Program-made: the position numbers and the translations under genes | DNA from: Rhodococcus qingshengii | GTDB lineage: Bacteria; Actinomycetota; Actinomycetes; Mycobacteriales; Mycobacteriaceae | Length of the DNA stretch: 64,000 bases | Direction: 5' to 3' | Assembly (NCBI RefSeq): GCF_021025955.1 | Contig: NZ_JAJNCL010000010.1 | Location: 146,799 to 210,798, forward strand | Notes under the pieces: generated by a model | Told to the model about the DNA's origin: nothing | Seen by the model: only the letters and a program-made list of their open reading frames with translations | The model's database searches: none | In this document: positions 1 through 9,895 of the stretch, one piece after another | Layout: each line of letters opens with the position of its first letter | How positions within the stretch are numbered: position 1 is the first letter of the stretch

Positions 1-167
1 GCAAGGATGCGCGCCGACGACGTCTTTCCACAGCCACGTGGGCCGGAAAAGAGATAGGCATGGTTGATGCGTCCGGTGTCGAGGGCCGTGCTGAGCGGTG
101 CGGTGACATGCTCCTGCCCCACCACCTCGGCGAAGGACGCGGGTCGATACTTCCGGTACAGGGCCAC
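1..167 (-). CDS. dnaX: DNA polymerase III subunit gamma/tau, N-terminal fragment
   Basis: Reading the minus strand from a GTG at 165-167 gives [20 protein letters not shown], then a segment ending [14 protein letters not shown]. This is the conserved DnaX N-terminus with its Walker A motif. DnaX is the clamp-loader ATPase that loads the sliding clamp at the replication fork. Only about 55 codons are inside the window; the gene runs off the left edge. It diverges from the amt gene across about 160 bp. Confidence 0.93.
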   Translation of the reverse strand, partial: MALYRKYRPASFAEVVGQEHVTAPLSTALDTGRINHAYLFSGPRGCGKTSSARIL

Positions 168-329
168 GCGCAAAGACTACCGGCGACCCACGACAGGTGG
201 TCCGGTGCGGGTGCAACGCCGATTTCTCACGAAACATGTTCGCAACACAATCGCAGTGCGTAGGAAACCGCACGCACGCATCGTGGGTTCCGTGCATGCG
301 GGCTGGTCCGTGTGCGTGAGGAGAAAACT

Positions 330-1640
330 GTGCCCGCCACCATCGATGCCGGAGCAACTGCCTGGTTGCTCGTCAGTACTGCACTGGTACTTCTGATGAC
401 GCCAGGACTCGCACTGTTCTACGGCGGCATGGTCCGCTCGACCGGCGTCCTCAACATGATCATGATGAGCTTCGTCTCGATCGCGCTCGTCACTGTTGCC
501 TGGTTGTTCGTGGGTTACAGCCTCGTCTTCGGCGACGATCACGGCGGCATCATCGGTGGACTCGAGCACGTCGGAATGGCGGGCATCGACCCGTCGACCG
601 TGCACGGGAACGTTCCGGAAGTGTTGTTCGCAACCTTCCAATTGACGTTCGCGATCCTTACTGCAGCACTCATCAGTGGTGCGATCGCCGACCGAGCGAA
701 GTTCTCCGCCTGGATGATCTTCGTCCCCATCTGGTCCTTGCTCGTCTACGTCCCCGTCGCTCACTGGGTGTGGAATCCGCAGGGATGGCTCGCCCAGATG
801 GGAGCACTCGACTACGCCGGTGGCCTCGTGGTCGAGATCGTGTCCGGAGCGTCGGGTCTGGCATTGGCCCTGGTCCTCGGCCAGCGGATGGGTTTCAAGG
901 CCGAGTCGATGCGTCCGCACAATCTGCCGTTCGTCCTGCTCGGCGTCGGCCTGCTCTGGTTCGGTTGGTTCGGATTCAACGCCGGGTCGGCCCTTGCGGC
1001 CGACGGTATGGCCTCGCAGATTTTCCTCAACACCCTCGTCGCCGGTTGCACCGGACTACTCGGCTGGCTGTTCGTCGAACAGAACCGTGACGGACACCCC
1101 ACAACGTTCGGCGCGGCCTCGGGCGTCGTCGCCGGTCTGGTCGCGATCACCCCGTCGTGTGGAACGGTGAACATGTTCGGCGCGCTGGTCATCGGCCTGA
1201 TCGCGGGCATCGTCTGCTCGTACGCCGTGGGATGGAAGCACAAGCTCGGCTACGACGACTCCCTCGACGTCGTCGGCGTGCACCTCGTCGGTGGAATCGT
1301 CGGCTCGTTGCTGATCGGACTCCTCGCGACAGCCGTGATGACGGGCGGTCCGGAAGGCTTGTTCTTCGGCGGTGGGTTCGCTCAGTTAGGTAAGCAGTTC
1401 GTCGGTGTCGTTGTGGTCGCTCTCTATGCCTTCGGAGTGACCTACGGTCTCGGAAAGCTCATCGACAAGACCTTCGGCTTCCGCATTTCGCGTGAAGACG
1501 AGGCCCGCGGAATCGACGTTGCCCTGCACGCGGAGTCCGCCTACGAGCACGGAGTCCTCGGCCACGGTCCGATCGGCGGACAGAACCCGAGCCCGTTCCT
1601 CCAGCGTCAGCGTGAGGATCGCGAACGCGAAGACCAGTGA
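330..1640 (+). CDS. amt: ammonium transporter (Amt/AmtB family)
   Basis: About 436 residues with the Amt fold of roughly 11 membrane segments: PGLALFYGGMVRS near the N-terminus, WNPQGWL, WFGWFGFNAGS, and a second-half HLVGG carrying one of the pore histidines. The cytoplasmic tail (RISREDEARGIDVALHAESAY) is the normal conserved Amt C-terminus that contacts PII proteins. The GTG at 330 is chosen because GAGGAG at 318-323 sits six bases upstream; an in-frame GTG at 312 lacks such a site. It conducts ammonium/ammonia across the membrane. No glnK or glnD follows it. It ends one base from a convergent repair gene. Confidence 0.95.
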   Translation: MPATIDAGATAWLLVSTALVLLMTPGLALFYGGMVRSTGVLNMIMMSFVSIALVTVAWLFVGYSLVFGDDHGGIIGGLEHVGMAGIDPSTVHGNVPEVLFATFQLTFAILTAALISGAIADRAKFSAWMIFVPIWSLLVYVPVAHWVWNPQGWLAQMGALDYAGGLVVEIVSGASGLALALVLGQRMGFKAESMRPHNLPFVLLGVGLLWFGWFGFNAGSALAADGMASQIFLNTLVAGCTGLLGWLFVEQNRDGHPTTFGAASGVVAGLVAITPSCGTVNMFGALVIGLIAGIVCSYAVGWKHKLGYDDSLDVVGVHLVGGIVGSLLIGLLATAVMTGGPEGLFFGGGFAQLGKQFVGVVVVALYAFGVTYGLGKLIDKTFGFRISREDEARGIDVALHAESAYEHGVLGHGPIGGQNPSPFLQRQREDREREDQ

Positions 1641-1641
1641 T

Positions 1642-2217
1642 CTATTTCGCCTTCGCCGCAGCCTTTGCTGCCTTCTTGAACTCGCGGACCTCGAGCAGAG
1701 ATTGCTCATCGACGACGTCCGCGATGGACCGCCTGGAGCCCTCGAGCCCGTAGTCGCCGGCCGCTTCGCGCCAACCCTTCGGCTCGACGCCGATCTGCTT
1801 GCCGAGCAATGCAACGAAGATCCGGGCCTTCTGATCCCCGTAACCGGGCAGAGCCTTGAGCCGCTTCAGCACTTCCTTGCCATCAGGGTTTCCCGCAGTC
1901 CAGATCGCCGCGGTGTCGCCGTCGTAGTTCTCGACGATGAACTGGCACATAAGCTGGATACGCTCGCCCATCGACTTGGGGAATCGGTGCACAGCCGGGG
2001 GCTCCGCACAGATCGCGATGAACTCGTCGGTGTCCATGTCGGCGAATCGTCTGACATCGATGCCGCCGAGCCGATCCGCCAGCTTCTTCGGACCGAGGAA
2101 GGCGGTTTCCATCGGAACCTGTTGATCGAGAAGCATTCCGATCAACAACGCCAACGGGTCTTCGGCGAGGAGGGCATCAGCTTCGGGGTCACCGACAAGG
2201 TTCAGATGAAGTGCCAT
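1642..2217 (-). CDS. HhH-GPD-type base excision DNA repair protein
   Basis: 191 residues. The core LKALPGYGDQKARIFVALLGKQ is a helix-hairpin-helix followed by the GPD-type region of DNA glycosylases, although the usual catalytic Lys/Asp pair is not obvious. The N-terminus (DPLALLIGMLLDQQVPMETAF) matches the actinobacterial HhH-GPD-related family. The C-terminus is a short Lys/Ala tail. It probably recognises or excises damaged bases, but the substrate is unknown. It is the last gene of a minus-strand run after the GT87 gene (18 bp gap). Confidence 0.85.
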   Translation of the reverse strand: MALHLNLVGDPEADALLAEDPLALLIGMLLDQQVPMETAFLGPKKLADRLGGIDVRRFADMDTDEFIAICAEPPAVHRFPKSMGERIQLMCQFIVENYDGDTAAIWTAGNPDGKEVLKRLKALPGYGDQKARIFVALLGKQIGVEPKGWREAAGDYGLEGSRRSIADVVDEQSLLEVREFKKAAKAAAKAK

Positions 2218-2235
2218 GAGTCCGATACTGCCACG

Positions 2236-3591
2236 TCAGGCAGCAGTTGTGACCGACGCCGGGGCATCCGGCGCCGGAATCTTCCACTTCTTCAAGCCGA
2301 ACAGAACCAACGTCGACACCGCGGCAAGCGTGAAGACCCAGAGGTAGACGCCGACGGTCGGAATCCGCAGAAAATCGGGCGGCACGAACATGAACAGGCC
2401 CATTCCGACAAAGCGATCCGTACCCGGAATGACCGACGGGTCCCACCAAGTGTGAGACCAGTTCAAGACTGGGAGCAGGAAAACGAACGGCGCCACCCAC
2501 GCCCAGCGCTTCTTCGACACCATCGCGTAGTGCGCGGCGAGGACGACCAGCGGGACGAACCACACCCAGTGATGACCCCACGAGAACGGCGAGACAGTGG
2601 TCGCAGTCAACCCCGTCATGGTGAGGCCGAGCAATTTCTGGCCGTGCCGGTGAGCAATCCACGCGGCACCGAGTCCGAGGCATACTGCCAGCGCACTGAA
2701 GACGAGGACCAGGACCCGCGACGGCGTCGGAGTGTGAGAGAGCTGAGCGATCAAACCGGACACGGACTGGTTGCTCGGGGCATCCGTCGGTCCGACGCGT
2801 TCGCTGTCGACAAGAGTGCCGGTCCAGTACTTGTATGCGTCGTTGTAGATCACGACGAAGCCGATCGCAACGGTCGCTGCGAACGTCACGACTGCCGTCA
2901 CCAACGCGCGCCATTGGCGCGTGATGAAGAGGTACGCCCAGAAGAAGGCCGGAGTCAGCTTCACACCGGCGGCAATGCCGGCTCCGATTCCTCGGAGGCG
3001 ACTCTTCTCGTCCCGGCCGAGGTCCCACACGATCAGCAGCAGCAGGAAGATGTTGATCTGCCCGAGCCAGAGCGTCGTACGTATCGGTTCCATGAACAGG
3101 AAGATCGTGGTCGCCAACGCACTCACGGCGTACGCCTTCGCGTCGAGTCGATAGCCGAGGTACTTCCAGCACAACACGATCACCGTGAACAATGCCGCGA
3201 TGTTCAAACCCGTCCAGACGACAATCGCCTGTTTGAGCGAGAGCACCGCCCACACCGTGAACAGCAAAGCCGCAAACGGGGTGTACGTGAACATCATTCC
3301 TTGCAGAACCGGTCCGTCGTACAACGGAAGGCCCTGAACCACGACGCTGCCGCCATGACGGTAGACGTCGAGGTCGAGGAAGTTTTCGAAGATTCCCCAG
3401 TACCGCGTGTTCATCGGGACAGCAAACAGAACCATCAGAACGGATGCGACGGCCAGGACACCGAGCACAGAAAATCCGAGAACACCGACACGGAGGCTGC
3501 GTCGCGGAATGGGTGTTTCGATGACCGACTCTGAATTCACGGTGTGCGCCTCGAAAGAAGGCCCGTCCGAAGCGTTGATCGCGCCCGCCAT
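2236..3591 (-). CDS. GT87-family polyprenol-phosphate mannosyltransferase-like membrane protein
   Basis: 451 residues, largely hydrophobic, with about ten membrane segments. The first extracytoplasmic loop has LDLDVYRHGG, the Asp-containing motif typical of GT87 (DUF2029) alpha-mannosyltransferases such as mycobacterial PimE/Rv2181 relatives. Such enzymes take mannose from polyprenyl-phosphomannose and add alpha-1,2 branches to PIM, lipomannan or lipoarabinomannan on the outer face of the membrane. The acceptor cannot be told from sequence. The ATG at 3589-3591 is the first in-frame start. Confidence 0.85.
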   Translation of the reverse strand: MAGAINASDGPSFEAHTVNSESVIETPIPRRSLRVGVLGFSVLGVLAVASVLMVLFAVPMNTRYWGIFENFLDLDVYRHGGSVVVQGLPLYDGPVLQGMMFTYTPFAALLFTVWAVLSLKQAIVVWTGLNIAALFTVIVLCWKYLGYRLDAKAYAVSALATTIFLFMEPIRTTLWLGQINIFLLLLIVWDLGRDEKSRLRGIGAGIAAGVKLTPAFFWAYLFITRQWRALVTAVVTFAATVAIGFVVIYNDAYKYWTGTLVDSERVGPTDAPSNQSVSGLIAQLSHTPTPSRVLVLVFSALAVCLGLGAAWIAHRHGQKLLGLTMTGLTATTVSPFSWGHHWVWFVPLVVLAAHYAMVSKKRWAWVAPFVFLLPVLNWSHTWWDPSVIPGTDRFVGMGLFMFVPPDFLRIPTVGVYLWVFTLAAVSTLVLFGLKKWKIPAPDAPASVTTAA

Positions 3592-3688
3592 TACAACCTC
3601 CGGGATTTACACCCTATGTCGGGAATTGATGCTCCGAACGGTACAAGACGAGACCACAAGTACCGACCGGGCACGCCACTTCGAGAAC

Positions 3689-5119
<1,431 letters not shown>

Positions 5120-5259
5120 AATGAACAGTGTAGACGGCTTTCGTCGGCCGCTGCACACCACCTACCGGGGTGGAGATGCAAACCCTGAGATCCACCGGTT
5201 CTTCGCAGGTCAGGTACCCGTTTAACGCTTCACGCTCGCGATTGGGTATGCTGCTCCAC

Positions 5260-5344
5260 GGAGGATTCGCCTAGTGGCCTATGGCGCTCGCCTGGAACGC
5301 GGGTTGGGTTAACGCCCTCAGGGGTTCAAATCCCCTATCCTCCG
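5260..5344 (+). tRNA. tRNA-Ser(GGA)
   Basis: GGAGGAT at 5260-5266 pairs with ATCCTCC at 5337-5343; discriminator G5344 is followed by an encoded CCA (5345-5347). The anticodon loop CTGGAAC gives anticodon GGA (reads UCC/UCU). A long variable arm makes it a type II tRNA, as expected for serine. T-loop GGTTCAAATCC is intact. Confidence 0.96.
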
Positions 5345-5351
5345 CCAGGGA

Positions 5352-5384
5352 AGTCCCCGACCAGTTTTGGTCGGGGACTTTTTC
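5352..5384 (+). terminator. rho-independent terminator of tRNA-Ser(GGA)
   Basis: AGTCCCCGACCA and TGGTCGGGGACT form a 12 bp perfect stem around a four-base loop, followed at once by TTTTTC. It lies eight bases after the tRNA CCA. Confidence 0.9.
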
Positions 5385-5424
5385 TTTGTCGCGAAGCATC
5401 GCCAGGCCGCGCTACTGTCGCCGA

Positions 5425-5865
5425 ATGCCTCCCTCGACAACTGGCCGCGTCATCGCAGCAGGTACCGGCCTTGCGCTGAGTGCACTTGTCGACGCACCCG
5501 TGAAAAAGTGGATGCCTCGCTACCGAACGCCGTCGTACGCCGCCGGCCTCATTGTTGCGGCGGCCGTTTATCCCGTGGCTCGACAGGGACAAGCCCGGTT
5601 GGGGAGCACGATCGACGTCTCCATTCCCACCCGCGAATGGAGTGCAGTGGCCGCAACTTTTGCGGTCTTTTTCGGCGCACTTGTTCTGCCGTCGAGTTCC
5701 GCACGGCGACTGGTTGCAGCAAGCTGGGCCATCCATCCGATTTTCGACCTACTTCACGAGCGTGGTCCGGACTCACGCCTGCCGGATTGGTACCCCGCAA
5801 TATGCGCGGGATACGACCTCGGCGTCGCTGGGCTTCTTGCTGTCGAACCACGCAATATCGTTTGA
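5425..5865 (+). CDS. small hypothetical membrane protein
   Basis: 146 residues from ATG 5425 (a longer upstream reading would run into the tRNA). About four hydrophobic helices: GRVIAAGTGLALSALVD, SYAAGLIVAAAVYPVA, WSAVAATFAVFFGALVL and a C-terminal AICAGYDLGVAGLLAV. A motif HPIFDLLH...PDWYPAICAGYD between the last two recalls small actinobacterial membrane proteins of unknown role. No clear ribosome site. I do not assign a function. Confidence 0.65.
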   Translation: MPPSTTGRVIAAGTGLALSALVDAPVKKWMPRYRTPSYAAGLIVAAAVYPVARQGQARLGSTIDVSIPTREWSAVAATFAVFFGALVLPSSSARRLVAASWAIHPIFDLLHERGPDSRLPDWYPAICAGYDLGVAGLLAVEPRNIV

Positions 5866-5919
5866 CAGACGCACGAACCCGAGGACACACTCCGTCCAAC
5901 CCAACAATCGGGAGTACGC

Positions 5920-6738
5920 GTGATTGCCGGCCAGACCAATCTGCTCGCGGATTGCAGCAGTTGCTTCGGCCTGTGCTGTGTCGCACTCCCCTTTTCCAAG
6001 TCCTCCGACTTCGCAACCAACAAGAATGCCGGCGACCCCTGCAAGAACCTGCAGCAGGATTTCCGTTGCGGCATTCACACCGGATTGCGAAAGAAGGGCT
6101 TCACCGGTTGCACCGTCTACGACTGTTTCGGTGCGGGACAGAAGGTTTCACAGCAGACCTACGACGGCATCAGCTGGCGTGATGCCCCGGAGACCGCGTC
6201 AGACATGTTCGAAACCTTCCCTGTCGTACGCCAGTTGCACGAACTGCTCTGGTATCTCGCCGAAGCCCGCTCGCTGAAGCAAACCCACTCGATACGGAAG
6301 GAACTCGACGCAGTACTCGTGGAGACGGAAAACCTGACCAACGGCACGCCTTCGCAAATCCAAGCCGTCGACGTCTCAGCACACCGAGCGGCAGTCAACA
6401 CACTGCTCTTGCAGACGAGTGACCTTGTGCGCTCCCCTGTCTCGGGCAAGAAGGGGCGCAAACTCGACCACCGCGGCGCGGACCTCATCGGAGCCAAGTT
6501 TCGTGGTTCCGATCTACGTGGTGCCAACTTTCGCGGGAGTTATCTGATCGGTGCAGACCTCCGAGACTGCGAACTCGATCGAGCCGATCTGATCGGTGCA
6601 GACTTACGCGGCACCGACATTCGTGGCGCGAAACTCCGCGGCAGTATCTTTCTCACTCAGTTCCAGATCAACGCGGCGATCGGCGATTCGGCTACCACGC
6701 TTCCCGATTCGCTGACCCGCCCCAGCCACTGGGCCTGA
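5920..6738 (+). CDS. pentapeptide-repeat protein with Cys-rich N-terminus
   Basis: 272 residues from GTG 5920, with GGAG five bases upstream. Residues ~187-245 are A(D/N)LxG-type pentapeptide repeats (RGADLIGAKFRGSDLRGANF and onward), expected to form a right-handed quadrilateral beta helix. The first 70 residues hold at least eight cysteines (C12, C15, C19, C20, C41, C50, C64, C69), which suggests a metal or Fe-S site fused to the helix; a helical linker joins the two. Some pentapeptide proteins protect DNA gyrase, but nothing here shows that role. Confidence 0.82.
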   Translation: MIAGQTNLLADCSSCFGLCCVALPFSKSSDFATNKNAGDPCKNLQQDFRCGIHTGLRKKGFTGCTVYDCFGAGQKVSQQTYDGISWRDAPETASDMFETFPVVRQLHELLWYLAEARSLKQTHSIRKELDAVLVETENLTNGTPSQIQAVDVSAHRAAVNTLLLQTSDLVRSPVSGKKGRKLDHRGADLIGAKFRGSDLRGANFRGSYLIGADLRDCELDRADLIGADLRGTDIRGAKLRGSIFLTQFQINAAIGDSATTLPDSLTRPSHWA

Positions 6739-6759
6739 GCGTGAGCCTGAGCCCGACTG

Positions 6760-7018
6760 TCAACTCCGTCGACGGAGAACCACCTTGTTGGCTTCGGGAT
6801 CGACGGACACCCACGGCGGGTCACCGTCGGTTCCGTCCTCGCGATGCATCAACGCAATCTGCCGTTGCTCGAATTCGTGGTGCTTGGAGCCCTGAAACAG
6901 CGCGGCGACCTCGCGAACAGAGTGCCCATGAAAAAAGTTTAGCGACGAACGCCGCTCGTTCCCGCAACTGTCGATCGGACACTTTATATCTGGTCCCGCG
7001 GTCGATGATCTGCCACAA
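6760..7018 (-). pseudogene. small hypothetical protein gene split by a frameshift at a T6 run
   Basis: Two minus-strand frames together look like one coding unit. Upstream frame: a TTG (7018) or GTG start then RYKVSDRQLRERAAFVAKLF. Downstream frame: HGHSVREVAALFQGSKHHEF... ending at TGA 6760-6762. The frames meet at a run of six T (A6 on plus, 6931-6936); five T would join them as AKLF-HGHS. Codon third positions are mostly G/C in both halves. It may be a decayed gene, a slippery sequence or a base-calling error. No family recognised. Confidence 0.5.
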
Positions 7019-7063
7019 TGCAAGCCGTTACGACTAGTAACACCTTCGGGGGGAGGATTTCAC

Positions 7064-7735
7064 GTGAGCTTGATACTTGCAGCTACCGATCGTTCGGATC
7101 TTGTCCAGACACTCGGTACCGAATTAGTATATTTCGGGCACCAGATACAGCTCGTCCGCACTGGGCGCCGCCTACTCGACGACCTGGACACCGATAGTTT
7201 CGATATTGCCGTGATCGACCTTCTGCTGCCGGACATCGACGGCTACGAGATCGCACGACAGATCCGCCTGCGCAGTTCGATGCCGATCATGATGTTGGTG
7301 GACACCCGTGAGGACATCGACGAAGCACCACACCGCGCCGTCTCGGACTTTGTAATGAGCCCGATCGATTCTCAGGCGCTCGATCTTCGGGTCACCGCGG
7401 TCCTTCGCGAAACCGCACATCCGAGTGCCGGCAAACACCAACGTCACGGTGATTTGCTCCTCGATCGACGTGCGATGACGGCGACGATGGGCGGAAAGCT
7501 GCTGGTCCTCAGTCGGACCGAATGGCGAGTACTCCTGGAACTGTCGACCGAGCCTGGGCGTGTGTACTCGCGTGATCACCTGATCCGAAGCGTCTGGGGT
7601 TCCGCCCACGAAAAGACGCGTGCGGTCGACGCGACGATTCTCAGCCTGCGGTCCAAACTCGAATCCGATCCCGCGAAACCGAAATACATCAAAACCATCC
7701 GGGGGTTCGGATACCGCTTCGGCCCGGTCGACTGA
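7064..7735 (+). CDS. orphan OmpR-type response regulator with a degenerate receiver
   Basis: 223 residues from GTG 7064 behind GGGAGG. Residues 1-115 are a receiver domain; 125-223 a winged-helix trans_reg_C domain (LLLDRRAMTATMGG, LSRTEWRVLLEL, IKTIRGFGYRF). The phospho-acceptor Asp is present (D52 in AVIDLLLPDIDGYE), but the acidic pocket is reduced to a single D9 and the conserved switch Lys is Ser (S99 in FVMSPID where KP is usual). No histidine kinase gene is adjacent. It may act independently of phosphorylation. Confidence 0.9.
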   Translation: MSLILAATDRSDLVQTLGTELVYFGHQIQLVRTGRRLLDDLDTDSFDIAVIDLLLPDIDGYEIARQIRLRSSMPIMMLVDTREDIDEAPHRAVSDFVMSPIDSQALDLRVTAVLRETAHPSAGKHQRHGDLLLDRRAMTATMGGKLLVLSRTEWRVLLELSTEPGRVYSRDHLIRSVWGSAHEKTRAVDATILSLRSKLESDPAKPKYIKTIRGFGYRFGPVD

Positions 7736-7774
7736 ACTCGCCTTCGTGTCGGTGACGCTCGATAAGCTCTTGTC

Positions 7775-8554
7775 ATGGGTTGGTACACACCACAATCGGT
7801 CGCCCCGGATCTCTCCGACGTCCTGGTGTGCGGCTGGACGGCGTGTGCAGAAGGCGAGCACCTCCTCGTGCCCGATGCCTGCATGGACGTGCTGTGGATA
7901 CGTGGCGTCGGCATCCGCGTCTGCGGCCCGGAAACCGCTGCGTGGTCGTTCACTCTTCCGCCAGGAACACGCTCCGTGGGTGTTCGATTCCGCCCTGGAT
8001 CAGCCTCGCCCATGCTGCGAACTTCGGCGTCCGAGCTTCGGGGCTCTCGCGCGGACCTCAGCAATGTAACCGACGCACGTACAGAACGAATACTGTTGAA
8101 CCGCTTGGAAAATTCCGAAGACCACGAACAGGTCTCCATCCTCGAAGATGCTGTTCGAAGTTGGGCAAGTTCGAGTTTCCGTCACGATCCGGTGATCAAC
8201 CATGTTCGCACCGCACTGTCCGAACATTCGTGGAATGTCAGCTCTCTCGCCGACGCCGCTGCACTGACGTCACGCCAACTCCAGCGTCGATGCAACGACG
8301 CCTTCGGATACGGTCCTGCGACTCTGCGCGCGATCTTGCGTCTCCAGCGCTTCATGGCACTCGCTCGCAGTCGACCCGCGTTGGGACTCGCTGAATCCGC
8401 TGCCCACTGCGGATTCAGCGATCAGGCCCACTTGACGCGTGAATGCCGCCGAATCTCGTCGCTGACCCCGGCGGCTCTACTCCGAACCCAAGCCCCCGAC
8501 TGGCACGGGTCGGATACCGTCGTCGCTCTGACCGAGGGAGACGCGGTCGCATAG
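7775..8554 (+). CDS. AraC-family transcriptional regulator
   Basis: 259 residues. The N-terminal half (WTACAEGEHLLVPDACMDVLWI) is the DUF6597-like sensor segment common in actinobacterial AraC proteins. The C-terminal ~100 residues carry two helix-turn-helices: WNVSSLADAAALTSRQLQRR and LGLAESAAHCGFSDQAHLTR, then a RISSLTPAALL end. It starts 39 bp after the response regulator and may be co-transcribed. The target and effector are unknown. Confidence 0.9.
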   Translation: MGWYTPQSVAPDLSDVLVCGWTACAEGEHLLVPDACMDVLWIRGVGIRVCGPETAAWSFTLPPGTRSVGVRFRPGSASPMLRTSASELRGSRADLSNVTDARTERILLNRLENSEDHEQVSILEDAVRSWASSSFRHDPVINHVRTALSEHSWNVSSLADAAALTSRQLQRRCNDAFGYGPATLRAILRLQRFMALARSRPALGLAESAAHCGFSDQAHLTRECRRISSLTPAALLRTQAPDWHGSDTVVALTEGDAVA

Positions 8555-8577
8555 TCGCGACCGTCGCCCCCGGGCCG

Positions 8578-9867
8578 TCACTTTTGACTGAAAAGTGTCC
8601 TGGCCGACCACAGGCCGCCGAGGGAAAGAACTGCGACCGTCATGTAGTAGTAACTCGGAGCGTCGAGCGAGCCTGTTGTACTGATCAACCAGGTCAAGAC
8701 CAACGGCGCGATTCCGCCGAGCAGGGTCACGCCGAGGTTGTACGACAACGACATCCCGGTAGCGCGAATCTCCGCAGGAAACAACGAACTCATCAAGGCA
8801 GGCAATGGGCCGAAGGCAAACGCCATGATGACGCCCAGGGCTGAAACAACCAGGACGAGCGTCAGAGTCGACGGGTGATCGACCATCAATTTGAAGAGCG
8901 GCCAGGCCAAGACGATTGCCGCGACGGCGGCCCAGGTCATGACTCTCGCAGGCCCGACCCGGTCTGCAAGATGACCGATCAACGGCACAGTGATCAAGGT
9001 GACCAGTCCGGCGACGATACCGCCGAGATAGCCGGCAGAGGCGGATACTCCGAGATTCTTCACGGCAAACGTCGGCATGTACAAGATGAGATAGATCGAG
9101 ATAGTCGCGACGCCGACTACTGCGGCACCGGTGAGCACCCGGCCGAGATGCCTGGTCAGCGTCGTCTTCAGGGGGGCTTTATCCGGGACGCTCGTCTTGA
9201 AATCGTCCGTTTCGTCGAGCTTGGCACGGATGTAGAGACCGACCGGGCCGACGATGATGCCGAAGAAGAACGGAACGCGCCAGCCCCAAGAGTAGAGCGC
9301 TTCATGCGAGAGATGGGTGTTGAGCACGTAACCGAACAACGACGCCAGGAACACCGAGGCACCTTGGCTCGCTACCTGCCAGGAAGAGTAGAACGCCTTC
9401 TTGTGTGGAGCAGTTTCCACGAGGAAGGTTGTAGCAGTACCGAATTCACCGCCTGCGGAGAACCCTTGAATGAGTCGCGAAACCAGGATGACGACGCCGG
9501 CCCACGGCCCGATCATCGAGGTCGTCGGCGCCACGGCCATGATGAGCGTGCCGATCATCATCAGCATCATCGTCAACGTCAAGGCGTTCTTGCGCCCGCG
9601 ACGGTCGGCGTAGCTGCCGAGAACCATCCCGCCCAGTGGCCGGATGACGTACGAGATTGCGAACGTCGCAAACGTCAGTATCAATCCGAGTGTGTTGTCG
9701 CCACCGGGAAAGAAGTTATGGGCGATGACCACTGCGAATGACGCGTAGACGATGACGTCGAACCACTCGAGCGCAGCGCCGAGTGAGCTGCTGATCACCG
9801 CCTTGCGAGCAGCGGCCAGGCGTTCCGGAGTGACAGTTCCGGAGGTTGGCGTAGTTGCCGTGGACAT
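8578..9867 (-). CDS. MFS transporter, metabolite:H+ symporter (MHS) type
   Basis: 429 residues with 12 membrane helices. Seen: GAALEWFDVIVYASFA in TM1, the loop motif GSYADRRGRKNAL between TM2 and TM3, SRLIQGFSAGGEFGTA in TM4/5 and GHLADRVGPARV at mid-protein, all typical of the ShiA/ProP/KgtP group. These import organic acids or compatible solutes with protons. ATG 9867 is chosen for AAGGA five bases upstream. It lies 28 bp after the argE-like gene on the same strand, so the substrate is probably related to that enzyme. Confidence 0.92.
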   Translation of the reverse strand: MSTATTPTSGTVTPERLAAARKAVISSSLGAALEWFDVIVYASFAVVIAHNFFPGGDNTLGLILTFATFAISYVIRPLGGMVLGSYADRRGRKNALTLTMMLMMIGTLIMAVAPTTSMIGPWAGVVILVSRLIQGFSAGGEFGTATTFLVETAPHKKAFYSSWQVASQGASVFLASLFGYVLNTHLSHEALYSWGWRVPFFFGIIVGPVGLYIRAKLDETDDFKTSVPDKAPLKTTLTRHLGRVLTGAAVVGVATISIYLILYMPTFAVKNLGVSASAGYLGGIVAGLVTLITVPLIGHLADRVGPARVMTWAAVAAIVLAWPLFKLMVDHPSTLTLVLVVSALGVIMAFAFGPLPALMSSLFPAEIRATGMSLSYNLGVTLLGGIAPLVLTWLISTTGSLDAPSYYYMTVAVLSLGGLWSARTLFSQK

Positions 9868-9895
9868 AGGTTTCCTTAGGGGATTAGGGGGTGGA

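Noticed and set aside
168..329. GlnR/AmtR operator before the first amt gene
   Set aside because: No full GTnAC-n6-GAAAC or AmtR-type palindrome seen.
1492..3534. 680-codon plus-strand open frame
   Set aside because: Antisense to the HhH and GT87 genes; Arg/His/Asp-rich composition typical of a high-GC shadow frame.
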